DNA of 61,046 nt from Acinetobacter sp. N54.MGS-139. Lineage in GTDB: Bacteria > Pseudomonadota > Gammaproteobacteria > Burkholderiales > Burkholderiaceae_F. Both the position numbers and the translations under genes were made by a program. Within the stretch, counting starts at the first letter, position 1. Each line of letters starts with the position of its first letter. Below are positions 7,965 through 17,244 of the stretch, piece by piece. The notes beneath the pieces were generated by a model. That model was not told where the DNA came from. It worked only from the letters and a program-made list of their open reading frames with translations, and did no database searches. The stretch is taken from NCBI GenBank assembly GCA_000980495.1, contig LARN01000005.1, positions 1 to 61,046 on the forward strand. The letters are read 5' to 3'.

Positions 7965-9449
7965 ATGACTTTGAAACCGCTGCTCTCTCTGTGTCTCTCC
8001 TGTATTCTGGCTGCTGCGCCGATCGCGGGAACCTATGCACAGAACTACAATCTGCCGAACCTCGGTGCGGCAGGTGGTTCGGCCCTGTCTCCGATGCAGG
8101 AACATCAGCTCGGCGAAGAGATCATGGTCGAAGTTCGCTCCGATCCTACCTATCTGAATGACCCGGAGACCATCGACTACTTGATGCGTCTCGGCTACAA
8201 ACTCGTCTCTGCCGGTCCGGGTTCCAGCTATTCCTTCTTCTTTTTCCCGATTCGTGATCCTTCCATCAACGCGTTTGCGCTTCCCGGAGGTTTCATTGCC
8301 GTTCATACAGGACTTGTCACTGCAGCATCCAGCGAAAGCGAGCTCGCTTCCGTTCTTTCTCACGAAATCGGACACGTTACGCAGCGCCATATTGCCCGAA
8401 TGATTGAAAACCAAAAAGGCAATTGGGCTGCAACCCTAGGCTCTCTGCTGGTCGCCATTTTGGCGGCACGCGCCGGTTCGGCAGACGGCGCTGCAGCCTC
8501 GGTCATCGGCACCCAGGCCGCTCTTGCTCAGAATTATTTATCCTTCTCCCGCGACGCCGAACGCGAAGCAGACCGTGTGGGCTTTAATTCCTTAGTCCGT
8601 GCCGGTTTCGATCCGAAAGGCATGGAAAACTTCTTTGAACGCCTGGACTTCAATAACCGCGCTTATGAAGGCTCGCGCGCCGCACCGGCTTACCTGCGCA
8701 CGCACCCGCTGACCATTGATCGTATGAGCGAAGCTCAGAACCGTTCCCGCATGGCCGGCAAAAGAAATCACAAAGACTCTCTGGACTTCTTTCTCATTCG
8801 TGCGCGTCTTCGCGTTCTTCAGTCCAACCGTTACCAGGGATGGTCGGATGCCGCAGACTACTTCAAAAACGAGCTGAAAACCGCCACCGGTTATCAGGCA
8901 ATCGGAGCCCACTACGGTTTGGCTGTTGCTGCACAAAGAATGAAAAACAAGGCCGAGGCGCTTAAACAGATTGAAATTGCACAGAAGATGGCCGGAGGAA
9001 ACTCGGCCATCATCAACAAACTGCACTCAAATCTCGTGTTTGAGTCTTCTCCGGCCAACCGCGCTCGAGGCCTGCAGCTTGCCAAAAACGCTCAGCAAAA
9101 AGCGCCCTTATCCACGATGCTCGTCCTTAATTACGGCGACCTGCTGCTCAAGGATAAGAAATACAACGATCTTCTGACCTTCCTGCGCCGACAACACGCG
9201 TTATCCAAGTCGACAGTTGAGTACCAGTCTTTCCTCGGACAAGCATACGAAGCACTGGGCAAAGTCAGCCAGAGCCATCAGGCGATCGGCGAGATGTACG
9301 CACTGCAAGGTCAGCGAGTTGCTGCGATCCAGCAGCTTTCGCTTGCTCAAAAAGCCAACGACGGAGACTTCTACACCATGAGCGAAATTGATGCTCGACT
9401 CAGAGAACTTCGTCGAGATGAAGACTTTGACCGAAAGCATTCCAATTAG
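7965..9449 (+). CDS. bepA: Periplasmic M48 metalloprotease with TPR repeats (BepA/YfgC family)
   Basis: A 494-residue outer-membrane quality-control protease. BepA-type proteins help assemble LptD and degrade stalled outer-membrane proteins. Seen: Sec signal peptide (MTLKPLLSLCLSCILAAAP, likely cut after TYA), zinc motif HEIGH with a downstream DAEREAD supplying the third ligand, and C-terminal helical TPR-like repeats from about residue 290. Start is ATG 7965; a TTG five codons earlier is possible. Known BepA function fits with lptD and surA, which also lie in this window but in a separate unit. A long stem and T run follow the stop. Confidence 0.9.
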   Translation: MTLKPLLSLCLSCILAAAPIAGTYAQNYNLPNLGAAGGSALSPMQEHQLGEEIMVEVRSDPTYLNDPETIDYLMRLGYKLVSAGPGSSYSFFFFPIRDPSINAFALPGGFIAVHTGLVTAASSESELASVLSHEIGHVTQRHIARMIENQKGNWAATLGSLLVAILAARAGSADGAAASVIGTQAALAQNYLSFSRDAEREADRVGFNSLVRAGFDPKGMENFFERLDFNNRAYEGSRAAPAYLRTHPLTIDRMSEAQNRSRMAGKRNHKDSLDFFLIRARLRVLQSNRYQGWSDAADYFKNELKTATGYQAIGAHYGLAVAAQRMKNKAEALKQIEIAQKMAGGNSAIINKLHSNLVFESSPANRARGLQLAKNAQQKAPLSTMLVLNYGDLLLKDKKYNDLLTFLRRQHALSKSTVEYQSFLGQAYEALGKVSQSHQAIGEMYALQGQRVAAIQQLSLAQKANDGDFYTMSEIDARLRELRRDEDFDRKHSN

Positions 9450-9452
9450 TCA

Positions 9453-9520
9453 TTTTGACAGCCGACATCGGGCACTGACGGTCGTTCGCCGGCACTATCG
9501 TTGTCAAAAGTTACTTTTTT
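9453..9520 (+). terminator. Probable structured terminator behind bepA
   Basis: The stem TTTTGACA/TGTCAAAA encloses about 40 structured GC-rich bases and is followed by a T run at 9514-9520. The arrangement is larger than a simple hairpin, so confidence is moderate. Confidence 0.45.
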
Positions 9521-9607
9521 CGGGCTTAACGCGCGCTCATTTAGTGAGAAAATTATCAGAATTAACTTTTTAAGATCTAAGGTTATAAATTGACTGAAGA
9601 AATAAAG

Positions 9608-10651
9608 ATGAACAATCCGATTGAAACCGATGCCGTCATTATCGGTGCCGGTCCTGTCGGACTTTTCCAAGTTTTTGAATTGGGCCTTCTGGAAATGAAA
9701 GCCCATGTTTTGGATTCTTTAAACCATCCGGGCGGTCAGTGCGTTGAGCTCTACCCCGACAAACCGATCTATGACATCCCGGCCGTTCCTGTCTGCACTG
9801 CCAAAGAACTGACGGAAAACCTGCTCAAGCAAATTGAACCGTTCAAGCCGACCTTCCACTACGGGGAAGAGGCCCAGGTCCTTAAGAAGCTCGATGACGG
9901 ACGTCTCTACGTTAAAACCTCCAAAGGCACCGAATTCTTAGCCAAGGCTGTCTTCATTGCAGCCGGTGTCGGCAGCTTCCAGTCTCGTACCCTCAAAGTT
10001 CCGCACATTGAGCAGTTCGAAGGCAAGCAGCTTCACTACCGCGTCAAGAATCCTGAAATTTTTGAAGGCAAAAATATCGTCATTTGCGGCGGCGGAGACT
10101 CTGCCCTTGACTGGTGTCTTAACCTCGTCGGAAAAGCCGAAAGCGTCGTATTGGTTCACCGCAGAGAAGGCTTCAGAGCTGCTCCTGCCTCTGTCAGCAA
10201 GATGAAAGAGCTTTGCGACAATTGGGAAATGCAGTTTGAAGTCGGCCAGGTCACCGGCTTCACGGAAGAAAACGGTCAAATGACCGAAGTTAAGGTCACC
10301 GGCGCCGACGGCGTCACTCGCCGTATTCCGGCTGAGCATCTGCTGGTTTTCTTCGGTCTTCAGCCCAAACTCGGACCGATTGCTGATTGGGGCCTGACGC
10401 TCGAAAGAAAACAGATCGTTGTGGACACTGCCCGCTTCGAAACCAATATCCCGGGCGTTTTCGCTGTCGGCGATATCAACATTTATCCGGGTAAAAAGAA
10501 ACTGATTCTGTCCGGTTTCCATGAATGCGCTCTGGCTGCTTTTGCCGCTTCCGAGTATGTGTATCCAGAAAAACGCGTTCTTCTGCAGTACACGACCACG
10601 AGCCCAAAACTGCACAAAGTGCTCGGCGTCGAAACACCGCACTTTGACTAA
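9608..10651 (+). CDS. Ferredoxin/flavodoxin-NADP reductase, thioredoxin-reductase-like
   Basis: A 347-residue FAD enzyme of the YumC type. Seen: FAD-binding GAGPVG near the N-terminus with [10 protein letters not shown], the NADPH-binding [13 protein letters not shown] followed by [15 protein letters not shown], and a C-terminal [16 protein letters not shown] that closes the FAD site. The CxxC of true thioredoxin reductases is absent, which separates the two families. It would exchange electrons between NADPH and ferredoxin or flavodoxin in the cytoplasm. Start is ATG 9608; a TTG six codons earlier, with AAGG upstream, is an alternative. It converges on mrp and shares a terminator with it. 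Confidence 0.9.
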   Translation: MNNPIETDAVIIGAGPVGLFQVFELGLLEMKAHVLDSLNHPGGQCVELYPDKPIYDIPAVPVCTAKELTENLLKQIEPFKPTFHYGEEAQVLKKLDDGRLYVKTSKGTEFLAKAVFIAAGVGSFQSRTLKVPHIEQFEGKQLHYRVKNPEIFEGKNIVICGGGDSALDWCLNLVGKAESVVLVHRREGFRAAPASVSKMKELCDNWEMQFEVGQVTGFTEENGQMTEVKVTGADGVTRRIPAEHLLVFFGLQPKLGPIADWGLTLERKQIVVDTARFETNIPGVFAVGDINIYPGKKKLILSGFHECALAAFAASEYVYPEKRVLLQYTTTSPKLHKVLGVETPHFD

Positions 10652-10682
10652 TTTCTCGGGTTACCGCATATCGTAGATACGA

Positions 10683-10724
10683 AAATCCGCCGAAAGCTTT
10701 GAGCTGACGGCGGATTTCTTTTTT
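10683..10724. terminator. Shared terminator between the NADP reductase and mrp
   Basis: The inverted repeat AAATCCGCCG/CGGCGGATTT is followed by a T run on the plus strand and a shorter one on the minus strand, between two convergent genes. Confidence 0.85.
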
Positions 10725-10733
10725 TAATCTCTT

Positions 10734-11807
10734 TTAGGTATCGGATACCTTAATGGACGGCATCTTCGCGCTGTAGTCCTTGTTCTTCTTAGAGACGGCA
10801 ATCGCTAATTTGCGAGCGATGTCTCTGTAGACTTGTGCGACCTTGCTGTCGGGTTCCGAGATGACAATCGGTTCGCCCTTGTCCATACTCAGACGGATGT
10901 TGATATCAAGCGGGAGTTCGCCTAAAAGATCAACGCCGTACTGCGCAGCCATCTTGGCTGCCCCGCCCTCGCCGAAGATATGTTCTTCATGACCGCACTT
11001 GGAGCAAATGTGGGTAGCCATGTTCTCGATGATGCCGAGGATCGGAACGTTCACTTTTTCGAACATCACGAGACCCTTACGGGCATCCATTAAAGCGATA
11101 TCCTGCGGAGTGGTCACTACCACGGCGCCGGTCAGAGGCACTTCCTGGGAAAGAGACAGCTGGATGTCGCCAGTTCCCGGGGGCATATCAACGATGAGGT
11201 AATCCAGATCTTTCCAGTTCGTCTGCTTTAAAAGCTGCTGAAGCGCGGAAACGGCCAGCGGACCTCTCCAAATCATCGGCTGATCAGGATCGATAAGCAC
11301 GCCGACGGAGGCGACCTGCAGACCGTGAGCAATCATCGGCTCCAGAGTCTTGCCGTCAACGGAATAAGGTTTATCGGTAATGCCGAGCATTGTCGGCTGG
11401 CTCGGGCCGTAAACGTCGGCATCCAGCAGACCGACTTTGGCGCCTTCCTGCTGAAGCGCGAGCGCCAGGTTAGCGGATACCGTGCTTTTGCCTACGCCGC
11501 CTTTGCCGCTGGAAACGGCAATGATGTTGCGGACGGAATCAAAAACCTTAACGCCCCTCTGAACTTCGTGAGCGATAATGTTTTGACTGATTTTGACATC
11601 GGCCGGGATGCCCGCTTCGACCAGTTTGGCACGGACCATCTCTTCAATGACGGGGCCTTGAGTTTTGGCCGGATAATCTAATTCGATCTGGACGGTTGTT
11701 TTTCCGTCTTCTGTAGTAACTTTCTTCAGAGCCTTAGAAGAAACTAAATCTTTGCCCGTGTTCGGGTCAATGACGCCAGAGAGAACCTCTCTGATTTTTT
11801 CCTGCAT
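10734..11807 (-). CDS. apbC: Mrp/NBP35 family iron-sulfur carrier ATPase
   Basis: A 357-residue P-loop ATPase that carries and transfers Fe-S clusters in the cytoplasm. An N-terminal MIP18/DUF59-like domain (about 1-85) precedes the deviant Walker A GKGGVGKST near residue 108. The Walker B-like IVDMPPGTGD and the paired cysteines CSKCGHEEHIFGEGG, which bind the bridging cluster, are present. AAGGAG before ATG supports the start. It is divergent from metG, the usual partner arrangement in proteobacteria. The gene is also called mrp. Confidence 0.95.
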   Translation of the reverse strand: MQEKIREVLSGVIDPNTGKDLVSSKALKKVTTEDGKTTVQIELDYPAKTQGPVIEEMVRAKLVEAGIPADVKISQNIIAHEVQRGVKVFDSVRNIIAVSSGKGGVGKSTVSANLALALQQEGAKVGLLDADVYGPSQPTMLGITDKPYSVDGKTLEPMIAHGLQVASVGVLIDPDQPMIWRGPLAVSALQQLLKQTNWKDLDYLIVDMPPGTGDIQLSLSQEVPLTGAVVVTTPQDIALMDARKGLVMFEKVNVPILGIIENMATHICSKCGHEEHIFGEGGAAKMAAQYGVDLLGELPLDINIRLSMDKGEPIVISEPDSKVAQVYRDIARKLAIAVSKKNKDYSAKMPSIKVSDT

Positions 11808-11950
11808 TGTGTTCTCCTTACTGTTGGACTCGGCAGGCGTAGAAGCCCCTTTCCAAGTTTGTCCTAGGATATCAGATACTCCGTAACTCCTGCTTACGAG
11901 TTCCTGATCCGCTAAAATTATTTCTTTTCAAAAACATTCTAGAAAAAGTC

Positions 11951-14053
11951 ATGACTAATCGCACCATCTTCTTGACGACGGCACTGCCGTACGCCAATGG
12001 AAACTTCCATTTCGGACACATCATGGAATATATCCAGGCCGACATTTGGGTCCGTCATCAGCGGATGTGCGGATCAACCGTCCACTTTGTCGGCGCCGAC
12101 GACGCCCACGGTGCTCCGATCATGATCTCGGCTCAGAAAAAAGGGGTCACGCCTCAGGAATATGTCGCTGAAATCTCAGCGGGCCGCGCCAAGTATCTCA
12201 ACGGTTTCTTTATCCGTTTCGACCACTGGCATTCTACAGACAGCAAAGAAAACACAGAACTGGCCCAGGACATCTACAAACGCCTGAAGAAAGCCGGTCT
12301 GATTTACTCCAAGGAAATCGAACAGTATTACGATCCGGTTCGTCAGATGTTCCTTGCCGACCGCTTCATTAAAGGCACCTGTCCCAAGTGCGGCGCACCT
12401 GACCAGTACGGTGATTCCTGCGAAGTCTGCGCTTCCGTCTACCGCCCGACCGACCTGATCAATCCTTACTCAGCCCTCTCCGGCAGTAAGCTTGAGCTGC
12501 GCAAGTCTAAACACTTTTTCTTCAAACTGTCCGATCCCAACTGCGTAGAGTTTCTGCGCGAATGGACGCGCGGTACCGCTCCTGACGGCACGCCGCGTCT
12601 GCAGTCCCAGATTATCGCCAAAACAGCTGAATGGCTGGGCAAAGACGGAGATCTGAGTGACTGGGATATCTCCCGTGACGCACCTTACTTCGGCATTGAA
12701 ATCCCCGATGAGCCGGGTAAGTTCTTCTACGTTTGGCTAGACGCTCCGATCGGTTACCTCGCGAGCCTTAAGGCCTACTGCGAATCCAAGGGCATCAATT
12801 TCGAGGCTCTGCTGGAAACCTCCACAACTGAACAGATTCACATCATCGGCAAGGACATCGCTTACTTCCATACGCTTTTCTGGCCTGCCATGCTGCACTT
12901 CTCCGGCAAACCGTTCCGTGTGCCGGATCACGTCTGGGCACATGGTTTCGTTACCGTAGACGGTCAGAAGATGAGCAAGAGCCGCGGCACAGGTCTTGAT
13001 CCTCTGGTTTATCTTGAGCTCGGCATGGATCCGGAGTGGCTGCGCTACTACTTCGCCTACAAGCTTAATTCCAAGGTCGAAGACGTGGACTTCAGTTCCG
13101 CCGACTTTATTTCCCGCACTAACTCCGACTTGGTCGGCAAATACGTCAATATCGCCAGCCGTTCCGCAGGATTCCTCGTCAAGCGCTTCGAAGGCCGCGT
13201 CTCGGATCCGGCCATTGCAGAAAGCAGCCTGATTTCCGAAATCAAGGCCGCCGCTCCTGACATCAATGCTTCTTTCGAAAGTCGTGAATACGGTAAAGCC
13301 CTTCGCGCCGTGATGGAGCTCGCTAACAAAGTCAACGAATACGTAGACCAAAAACAGCCATGGGAATTAGCCAAACAGCCCGAGAGAGCCGCAGAACTGC
13401 ACGCAGTCTGCTCCGTTACGCTTGAGGCCTTCCGTCTGCTGACCTTGTTCCTGAAACCGGTTCTTCCCCGCACTGCTGAAAACGTCGAAACGTTCCTCAA
13501 CTGCGGTGAGCTGACCTGGAATTCCGTTGACAACGCTTTGTCCTCCGACAAGCCCATCAACCCCTTCAAACACCTAATGAAGCGAGTTGATGAAAAACAG
13601 GTTCAACAGCTCTTCGAGCTGAGCTCCAAGGCAGCAAAGACCGCTTCCGAGCCTGCCAAGGAAGAAAAGAAGACAGAAGCCGAATCCGAAGCGTTTGTCT
13701 TCGAACCTCTGGCTCCGAATATTGCATTTGACGACTTCGCCAAGGTCGACCTCAGAATCGGCAAGATTCTTGACTGCAAGAAAGTTGAAAAAAGCCGCAA
13801 ACTTCTTCAGCTCACGATCGATATCGGTGAAAAAGAACCGCGCAACATCTTCTCCGGCATTGCCGCTTACTACAAACCGGAAGATCTGATCGGCAGGCTC
13901 ACCGTGGTTGTCGCTAACCTGGAGCCGCGCAAGATGATGGGCAGCTTCTCTCAGGGCATGCTGCTTTCCGCCTCCGACGGAGCAGACACACCTTCTGGTC
14001 TTTATCTGCTTGAACCGTTCCCGGGCGCTAGGCCGGGTATGCGTTTGCACTAA
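11951..14053 (+). CDS. metG: Methionyl-tRNA synthetase
   Basis: A 700-residue class I synthetase that charges Met and initiator tRNAs. Seen: the HIGH-like HFGH in [12 protein letters not shown], a zinc knuckle with two CxxC pairs (CPKCG and CEVCA near residues 142-158), KMSKS in [11 protein letters not shown], an anticodon-binding helical domain, a charged linker (about 555-590), and a C-terminal EMAP/Trbp-like domain (from about 595) that makes the enzyme a dimer. Domain order and length match long-form bacterial MetG. Because it stands divergent from mrp, the two probably use separate promoters in the 143-base gap. A strong terminator follows. Confidence 0.97.
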   Translation: MTNRTIFLTTALPYANGNFHFGHIMEYIQADIWVRHQRMCGSTVHFVGADDAHGAPIMISAQKKGVTPQEYVAEISAGRAKYLNGFFIRFDHWHSTDSKENTELAQDIYKRLKKAGLIYSKEIEQYYDPVRQMFLADRFIKGTCPKCGAPDQYGDSCEVCASVYRPTDLINPYSALSGSKLELRKSKHFFFKLSDPNCVEFLREWTRGTAPDGTPRLQSQIIAKTAEWLGKDGDLSDWDISRDAPYFGIEIPDEPGKFFYVWLDAPIGYLASLKAYCESKGINFEALLETSTTEQIHIIGKDIAYFHTLFWPAMLHFSGKPFRVPDHVWAHGFVTVDGQKMSKSRGTGLDPLVYLELGMDPEWLRYYFAYKLNSKVEDVDFSSADFISRTNSDLVGKYVNIASRSAGFLVKRFEGRVSDPAIAESSLISEIKAAAPDINASFESREYGKALRAVMELANKVNEYVDQKQPWELAKQPERAAELHAVCSVTLEAFRLLTLFLKPVLPRTAENVETFLNCGELTWNSVDNALSSDKPINPFKHLMKRVDEKQVQQLFELSSKAAKTASEPAKEEKKTEAESEAFVFEPLAPNIAFDDFAKVDLRIGKILDCKKVEKSRKLLQLTIDIGEKEPRNIFSGIAAYYKPEDLIGRLTVVVANLEPRKMMGSFSQGMLLSASDGADTPSGLYLLEPFPGARPGMRLH

Positions 14054-14068
14054 TTCCCTTGTTTAGGA

Positions 14069-14100
14069 GAACCCTCGGTCCGAACGCCGAGGGTTCTTTT
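14069..14100 (+). terminator. Rho-independent terminator behind metG
   Basis: The ten-base stem GAACCCTCGG/CCGAGGGTTC with an eight-base loop is followed by TTTTGTTTT. Confidence 0.88.
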
Positions 14101-14277
14101 GTTTTGGCTACAGATAAACCTTAGTTTTTGGAAAATAGTTGAAGCGTTGTGCTCAAATGTGAGATATTGGGAGGATAATCTAGGCACTTAGCTTCAGAAC
14201 CCAAGTTCTAAATAAGTTTATTTTTACCTCGGCAGCCTTACTGCCGTAAGTTATCCACTGTATTAGATCCAAGATAA

Positions 14278-16032
14278 ATGAGCGCGAGATCTCACATCGT
14301 AGAGGCCCTGCATCGTTTCCCGTTAGCACGATTCGAGCCGGCCTCTCTTTGCATTTTAAAAAATTATTCTTTCTCCACTTTCACAAGTGACCTCTCCGCA
14401 GGCCTCACTGTCGGTGTTGTGGCACTTCCTCTTGCGATGGCTTTTGCCATTGCTTCCGGCATGACGCCGGAATCCGGTATTTACACTGCCATCATTGCCG
14501 GATTTTTAATTTCTCTTTTAGGCGGATGCAAAGTTCAGATCGGCGGTCCGGCCGGCGCCTTCATTGTTATCGTTTACGGCATTATTGCTCAGTACGGCGT
14601 CGGCAATCTGCTCATCGCAACCTTTTTCTCGGGCATATTCCTATTCCTAATGGGGCTCTTTAAGATCGGGAGCTTCATTCGATTTATTCCGGTCTCGATC
14701 GTCATCGGCTTTACCAACGGTATCGCCGTACTCATCGGTCTTTCTCAGATCAAGGACTTCCTAGGCCTGAACATTGCCAAGATGCCTGCTGACTTTTTCC
14801 ATCAGATCGAGACACTGGCCGGCGCTATTAATACCGTCAACCCCTACGCTGTCGGTTTGGGTCTGGCTTCTTTGATTATCGTTTTTGTCTGGCCTCGTTC
14901 CTGGACCATAGGCGGTGCACCTTGGAGAAGATGGCTTGCCAGAATTCCGAGTACTGTTGTCGTGCTGATCGTCATGACGGCGCTGGTCTCTTTATTTAAC
15001 CTTCCGGTGGAAACCATCGGTTCTAAATTCGGCGGTATTCCGCAGGGACTGCCGCAGTTCCAAGTGCCTGACATCAGCTGGGGCAACGTCAAGCAGCTGC
15101 TCGGACCGGCAATTACATTGGCCTTGCTGGGCGCAATCGAATCTCTGCTTTGCGCACGCGTGGCCGACGCAATGACCGACGAACGCCATGATCCCAATCA
15201 GGAACTGATGGGACAAGGCATTGCCAACTGCATCGTACCCTTCTTCGGCGGTCTGCCTTCTACCGGCACGATTGCCCGTACCGTTACCAACATTAAGAGC
15301 GGCGCCGTCACACCGATGGCGGGTATGATCCACAGTCTGACCCTTTTGGTCATTATCCTAGTAGCTGCCCCCCTGGCGATGAACGTCCCTCTGTGTGCGC
15401 TTTCTGCCATCCTTCTGTTCATGGCCTTTAACATGGGTAATTGGCATGAGTTCGTTCGCCTCAGACAGTTCACCATGTCTTACAAGGCAACACTGCTGGT
15501 GACATTCTTCCTGACGGTGATCTTCGACCTGACCGTTGCCGTTGAAATCGGCCTGCTCACCGCCGCCTTATTCTTCCTCTATCGCATGAACACGCTCACT
15601 CGCGTGATTCCCAAAACGCTGCCCTTCGACGCTCCGAAGCAGATTGAAGCTTGGGCAATGGAAGGTGCGCTTTTCTTTGGTTCCGTTTCCAAGCTGGAAA
15701 TCGTTACAGACCCCAAACACATCAACGCACCTGATGCACCTGATGTGGTTATTTTCGATTTCACTGATTTGCTCTCGATTGACAACAGTGCGCTTGATAT
15801 CATCGAGTCCTTCCAGCGAAACCTCGTGAAACACGGCAAGATCCTGATTGTGGTCGGCGCGAGCGAGCACCCGCTGCGTCAGATGAGACGATTGGGCTTA
15901 GCTCAGCGACTCGGCAAATATATGTGCCCTGACATGGAAACCGCGATTCAATTAGCACGTGAGGCAATCTACAAGAAAGAGGAACCGAACCCGAATCCAA
16001 GAGAAGAAATTCGGATTGTTGAACATAAGTAA
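14278..16032 (+). CDS. SulP/SLC26 family anion transporter with STAS domain
   Basis: A 584-residue inner-membrane protein. About 10-14 hydrophobic segments occupy residues 30-435, starting with the family motif LTVGVVALPLAMAFAIASG, and a cytoplasmic STAS domain lies at about 450-560. SulP members carry sulfate, bicarbonate or C4-dicarboxylates (the DauA branch), and sequence reading cannot tell which. Its position before a Crp/Fnr-like regulator and an organic-acid reductase makes a carboxylate plausible, but this is weak inference. A small hairpin (CGGCAG/CTGCCG) lies about 45 bases upstream of the start. A terminator separates it from the regulator. Confidence 0.9.
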   Translation: MSARSHIVEALHRFPLARFEPASLCILKNYSFSTFTSDLSAGLTVGVVALPLAMAFAIASGMTPESGIYTAIIAGFLISLLGGCKVQIGGPAGAFIVIVYGIIAQYGVGNLLIATFFSGIFLFLMGLFKIGSFIRFIPVSIVIGFTNGIAVLIGLSQIKDFLGLNIAKMPADFFHQIETLAGAINTVNPYAVGLGLASLIIVFVWPRSWTIGGAPWRRWLARIPSTVVVLIVMTALVSLFNLPVETIGSKFGGIPQGLPQFQVPDISWGNVKQLLGPAITLALLGAIESLLCARVADAMTDERHDPNQELMGQGIANCIVPFFGGLPSTGTIARTVTNIKSGAVTPMAGMIHSLTLLVIILVAAPLAMNVPLCALSAILLFMAFNMGNWHEFVRLRQFTMSYKATLLVTFFLTVIFDLTVAVEIGLLTAALFFLYRMNTLTRVIPKTLPFDAPKQIEAWAMEGALFFGSVSKLEIVTDPKHINAPDAPDVVIFDFTDLLSIDNSALDIIESFQRNLVKHGKILIVVGASEHPLRQMRRLGLAQRLGKYMCPDMETAIQLAREAIYKKEEPNPNPREEIRIVEHK

Positions 16033-16049
16033 TCCGCCTCTCAATCGAA

Positions 16050-16075
16050 CCCGTCCGCAGTGACGGGCTTTTTTT
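16050..16075 (+). terminator. Rho-independent terminator behind the SulP gene
   Basis: The stem CCCGTC/GACGGG has a six-base loop and is followed by CTTTTTTTG. Confidence 0.85.
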
Positions 16076-16105
16076 GCGCCTAATCACCTTGAATACGATA
16101 TTGTC

Positions 16106-16135
16106 TGGACAAGAAGTCTTCTGTCGTGGTATACG
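16106..16135 (+). promoter_or_regulatory. Possible promoter of the Crp/Fnr-like gene
   Basis: TGGACA and TATACG are spaced by 18 bases, 40 bases before the start at 16175. The spacer begins with the small inverted repeat AGAAG-T-CTTCT (16112-16122), a possible operator. This is consensus matching by eye and is not strong evidence. Confidence 0.3.
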
Positions 16136-16174
16136 TCTAAAAAATATTACAAAACAATACCCTCGGAGGGAAGG

Positions 16175-17023
16175 ATGAGAAACGTATCCAATGAATGGTT
16201 GGCAGCAATCAGCACGGGACGCGACTACAGTATCGACGAAAAGAAAAGAGGCTGTGCTGTCCCTATTACGCCTTGGCTGCATCCGCCCGTCGGTAAAAGA
16301 CTCCGGGACTTGATTACCAAGCTTGGAACTGTTCGGGAATTGGATCGGCAGGAGATTCTTTATCCGCAGGGCAGAAAAATTTCCGATATCGATCTCGTTC
16401 AGCAGGGCGTGACAGCCCGCAACTTCGGCAATGCAGTTTCCGGCCCGAAAGCGGCTGCAATCTCCACTCCGGGTCACTTCGCTTGCGGAAACCTTAATTT
16501 TCTGACACGCCGACCTTCTCTCGGAACCTACTTCGCCTTGACAAAGGCCCAAGTCGTCGTATGTCCCAAGGATCTTTTACTGCCTGTCCTTACGACGGAT
16601 CCGGAGCTATTTGCCTATACCATTCGATTACTAGAAAGCTGTACGCTCTCAGACCGAGTGGGTTTCGCACTGATGGCCTTCGCCCCCGTTGATCTTCGCC
16701 TAAAGGCTTTTGTCGTCACCTGGGCTATTCATTACGGCAAACTCACTGCCGACGGCTTGATCAAATGCCCTATTCCTCTGACACGGAACAACCGTTGTCT
16801 CGTCGCCAACGCCTCTCCTGTGTCCACAGACAATGCGTTAAAACGATGGAAAGAAGAAGGAGCCTGGATCCGGGACGGAGACTTCGTCACGTTCCCTGCC
16901 GCCTTCGTCGATGATGCTTACCAATGGATGCGCTCGGCCGAGGAAAGCAGCGAATACACATATCCAAATACCTTCAGAGAACTCTTAGAAGCACTTCCTC
17001 CGCTAACCAATCCTTGGTATTAG
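16175..17023 (+). CDS. Crp/Fnr-like transcription regulator, divergent sensor domain
   Basis: A 282-residue protein. Residues about 35-165 look like a cyclic-nucleotide-binding-type beta roll (EILYPQGRKISDIDLVQQG, CGNLNFLTRRPSLGTY), followed by a helix and a winged helix-turn-helix (IPLTRNNRCLVANAS...NALKRWKEEGAWIRDGDFVTFP). The cAMP-binding signature of Crp is not evident, and the N-terminal cysteine set of oxygen-sensing Fnr is absent, so the signal is unknown. A strong GGAGGGAAGG precedes ATG. It stands 221 bases before the flavoprotein reductase on the same strand and is the obvious candidate regulator of that unit. Confidence 0.75.
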   Translation: MRNVSNEWLAAISTGRDYSIDEKKRGCAVPITPWLHPPVGKRLRDLITKLGTVRELDRQEILYPQGRKISDIDLVQQGVTARNFGNAVSGPKAAAISTPGHFACGNLNFLTRRPSLGTYFALTKAQVVVCPKDLLLPVLTTDPELFAYTIRLLESCTLSDRVGFALMAFAPVDLRLKAFVVTWAIHYGKLTADGLIKCPIPLTRNNRCLVANASPVSTDNALKRWKEEGAWIRDGDFVTFPAAFVDDAYQWMRSAEESSEYTYPNTFRELLEALPPLTNPWY

Positions 17024-17139
17024 TTTTCGGCTTTTTCTCTTGCCTCATTGGCCTCTAAGCCAAGCGCTTCATGCGTTTTCATTAGTTTTTTCAAACTAAA
17101 AGCCGAGTCTTTGTCTTTTTTTATATCCTCGTAAACCCT

Positions 17140-17171
17140 TTAACTATCCACCAAAGCCTTTGGGTAGTTAA
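17140..17171 (+). promoter_or_regulatory. Inverted repeat upstream of the flavoprotein reductase
   Basis: The arms TTAACTA and TAGTTAA are separated by 18 bases that contain a second inverted pair, CCAAA/TTTGG. The element ends 73 bases before the reductase start. A further dyad, TTAGTTT-N4-AAACTAA, lies at 17082-17099. Both are candidate binding sites for the adjacent regulator or RNA hairpins. The 221-base gap holds no gene that I can see. Confidence 0.4.
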
Positions 17172-17244
17172 GAAAATCTTCAGTTTTTAAACTTTTCTTA
17201 TCGGTTATGAAGAGCCGACAACATCATCAAGGAGGACTTTTAAA

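Noticed and set aside
9938..10642. Minus-strand open frame of 234 codons
   Set aside because: Antisense to the ferredoxin-NADP reductase; no ribosome site or recognisable motif.
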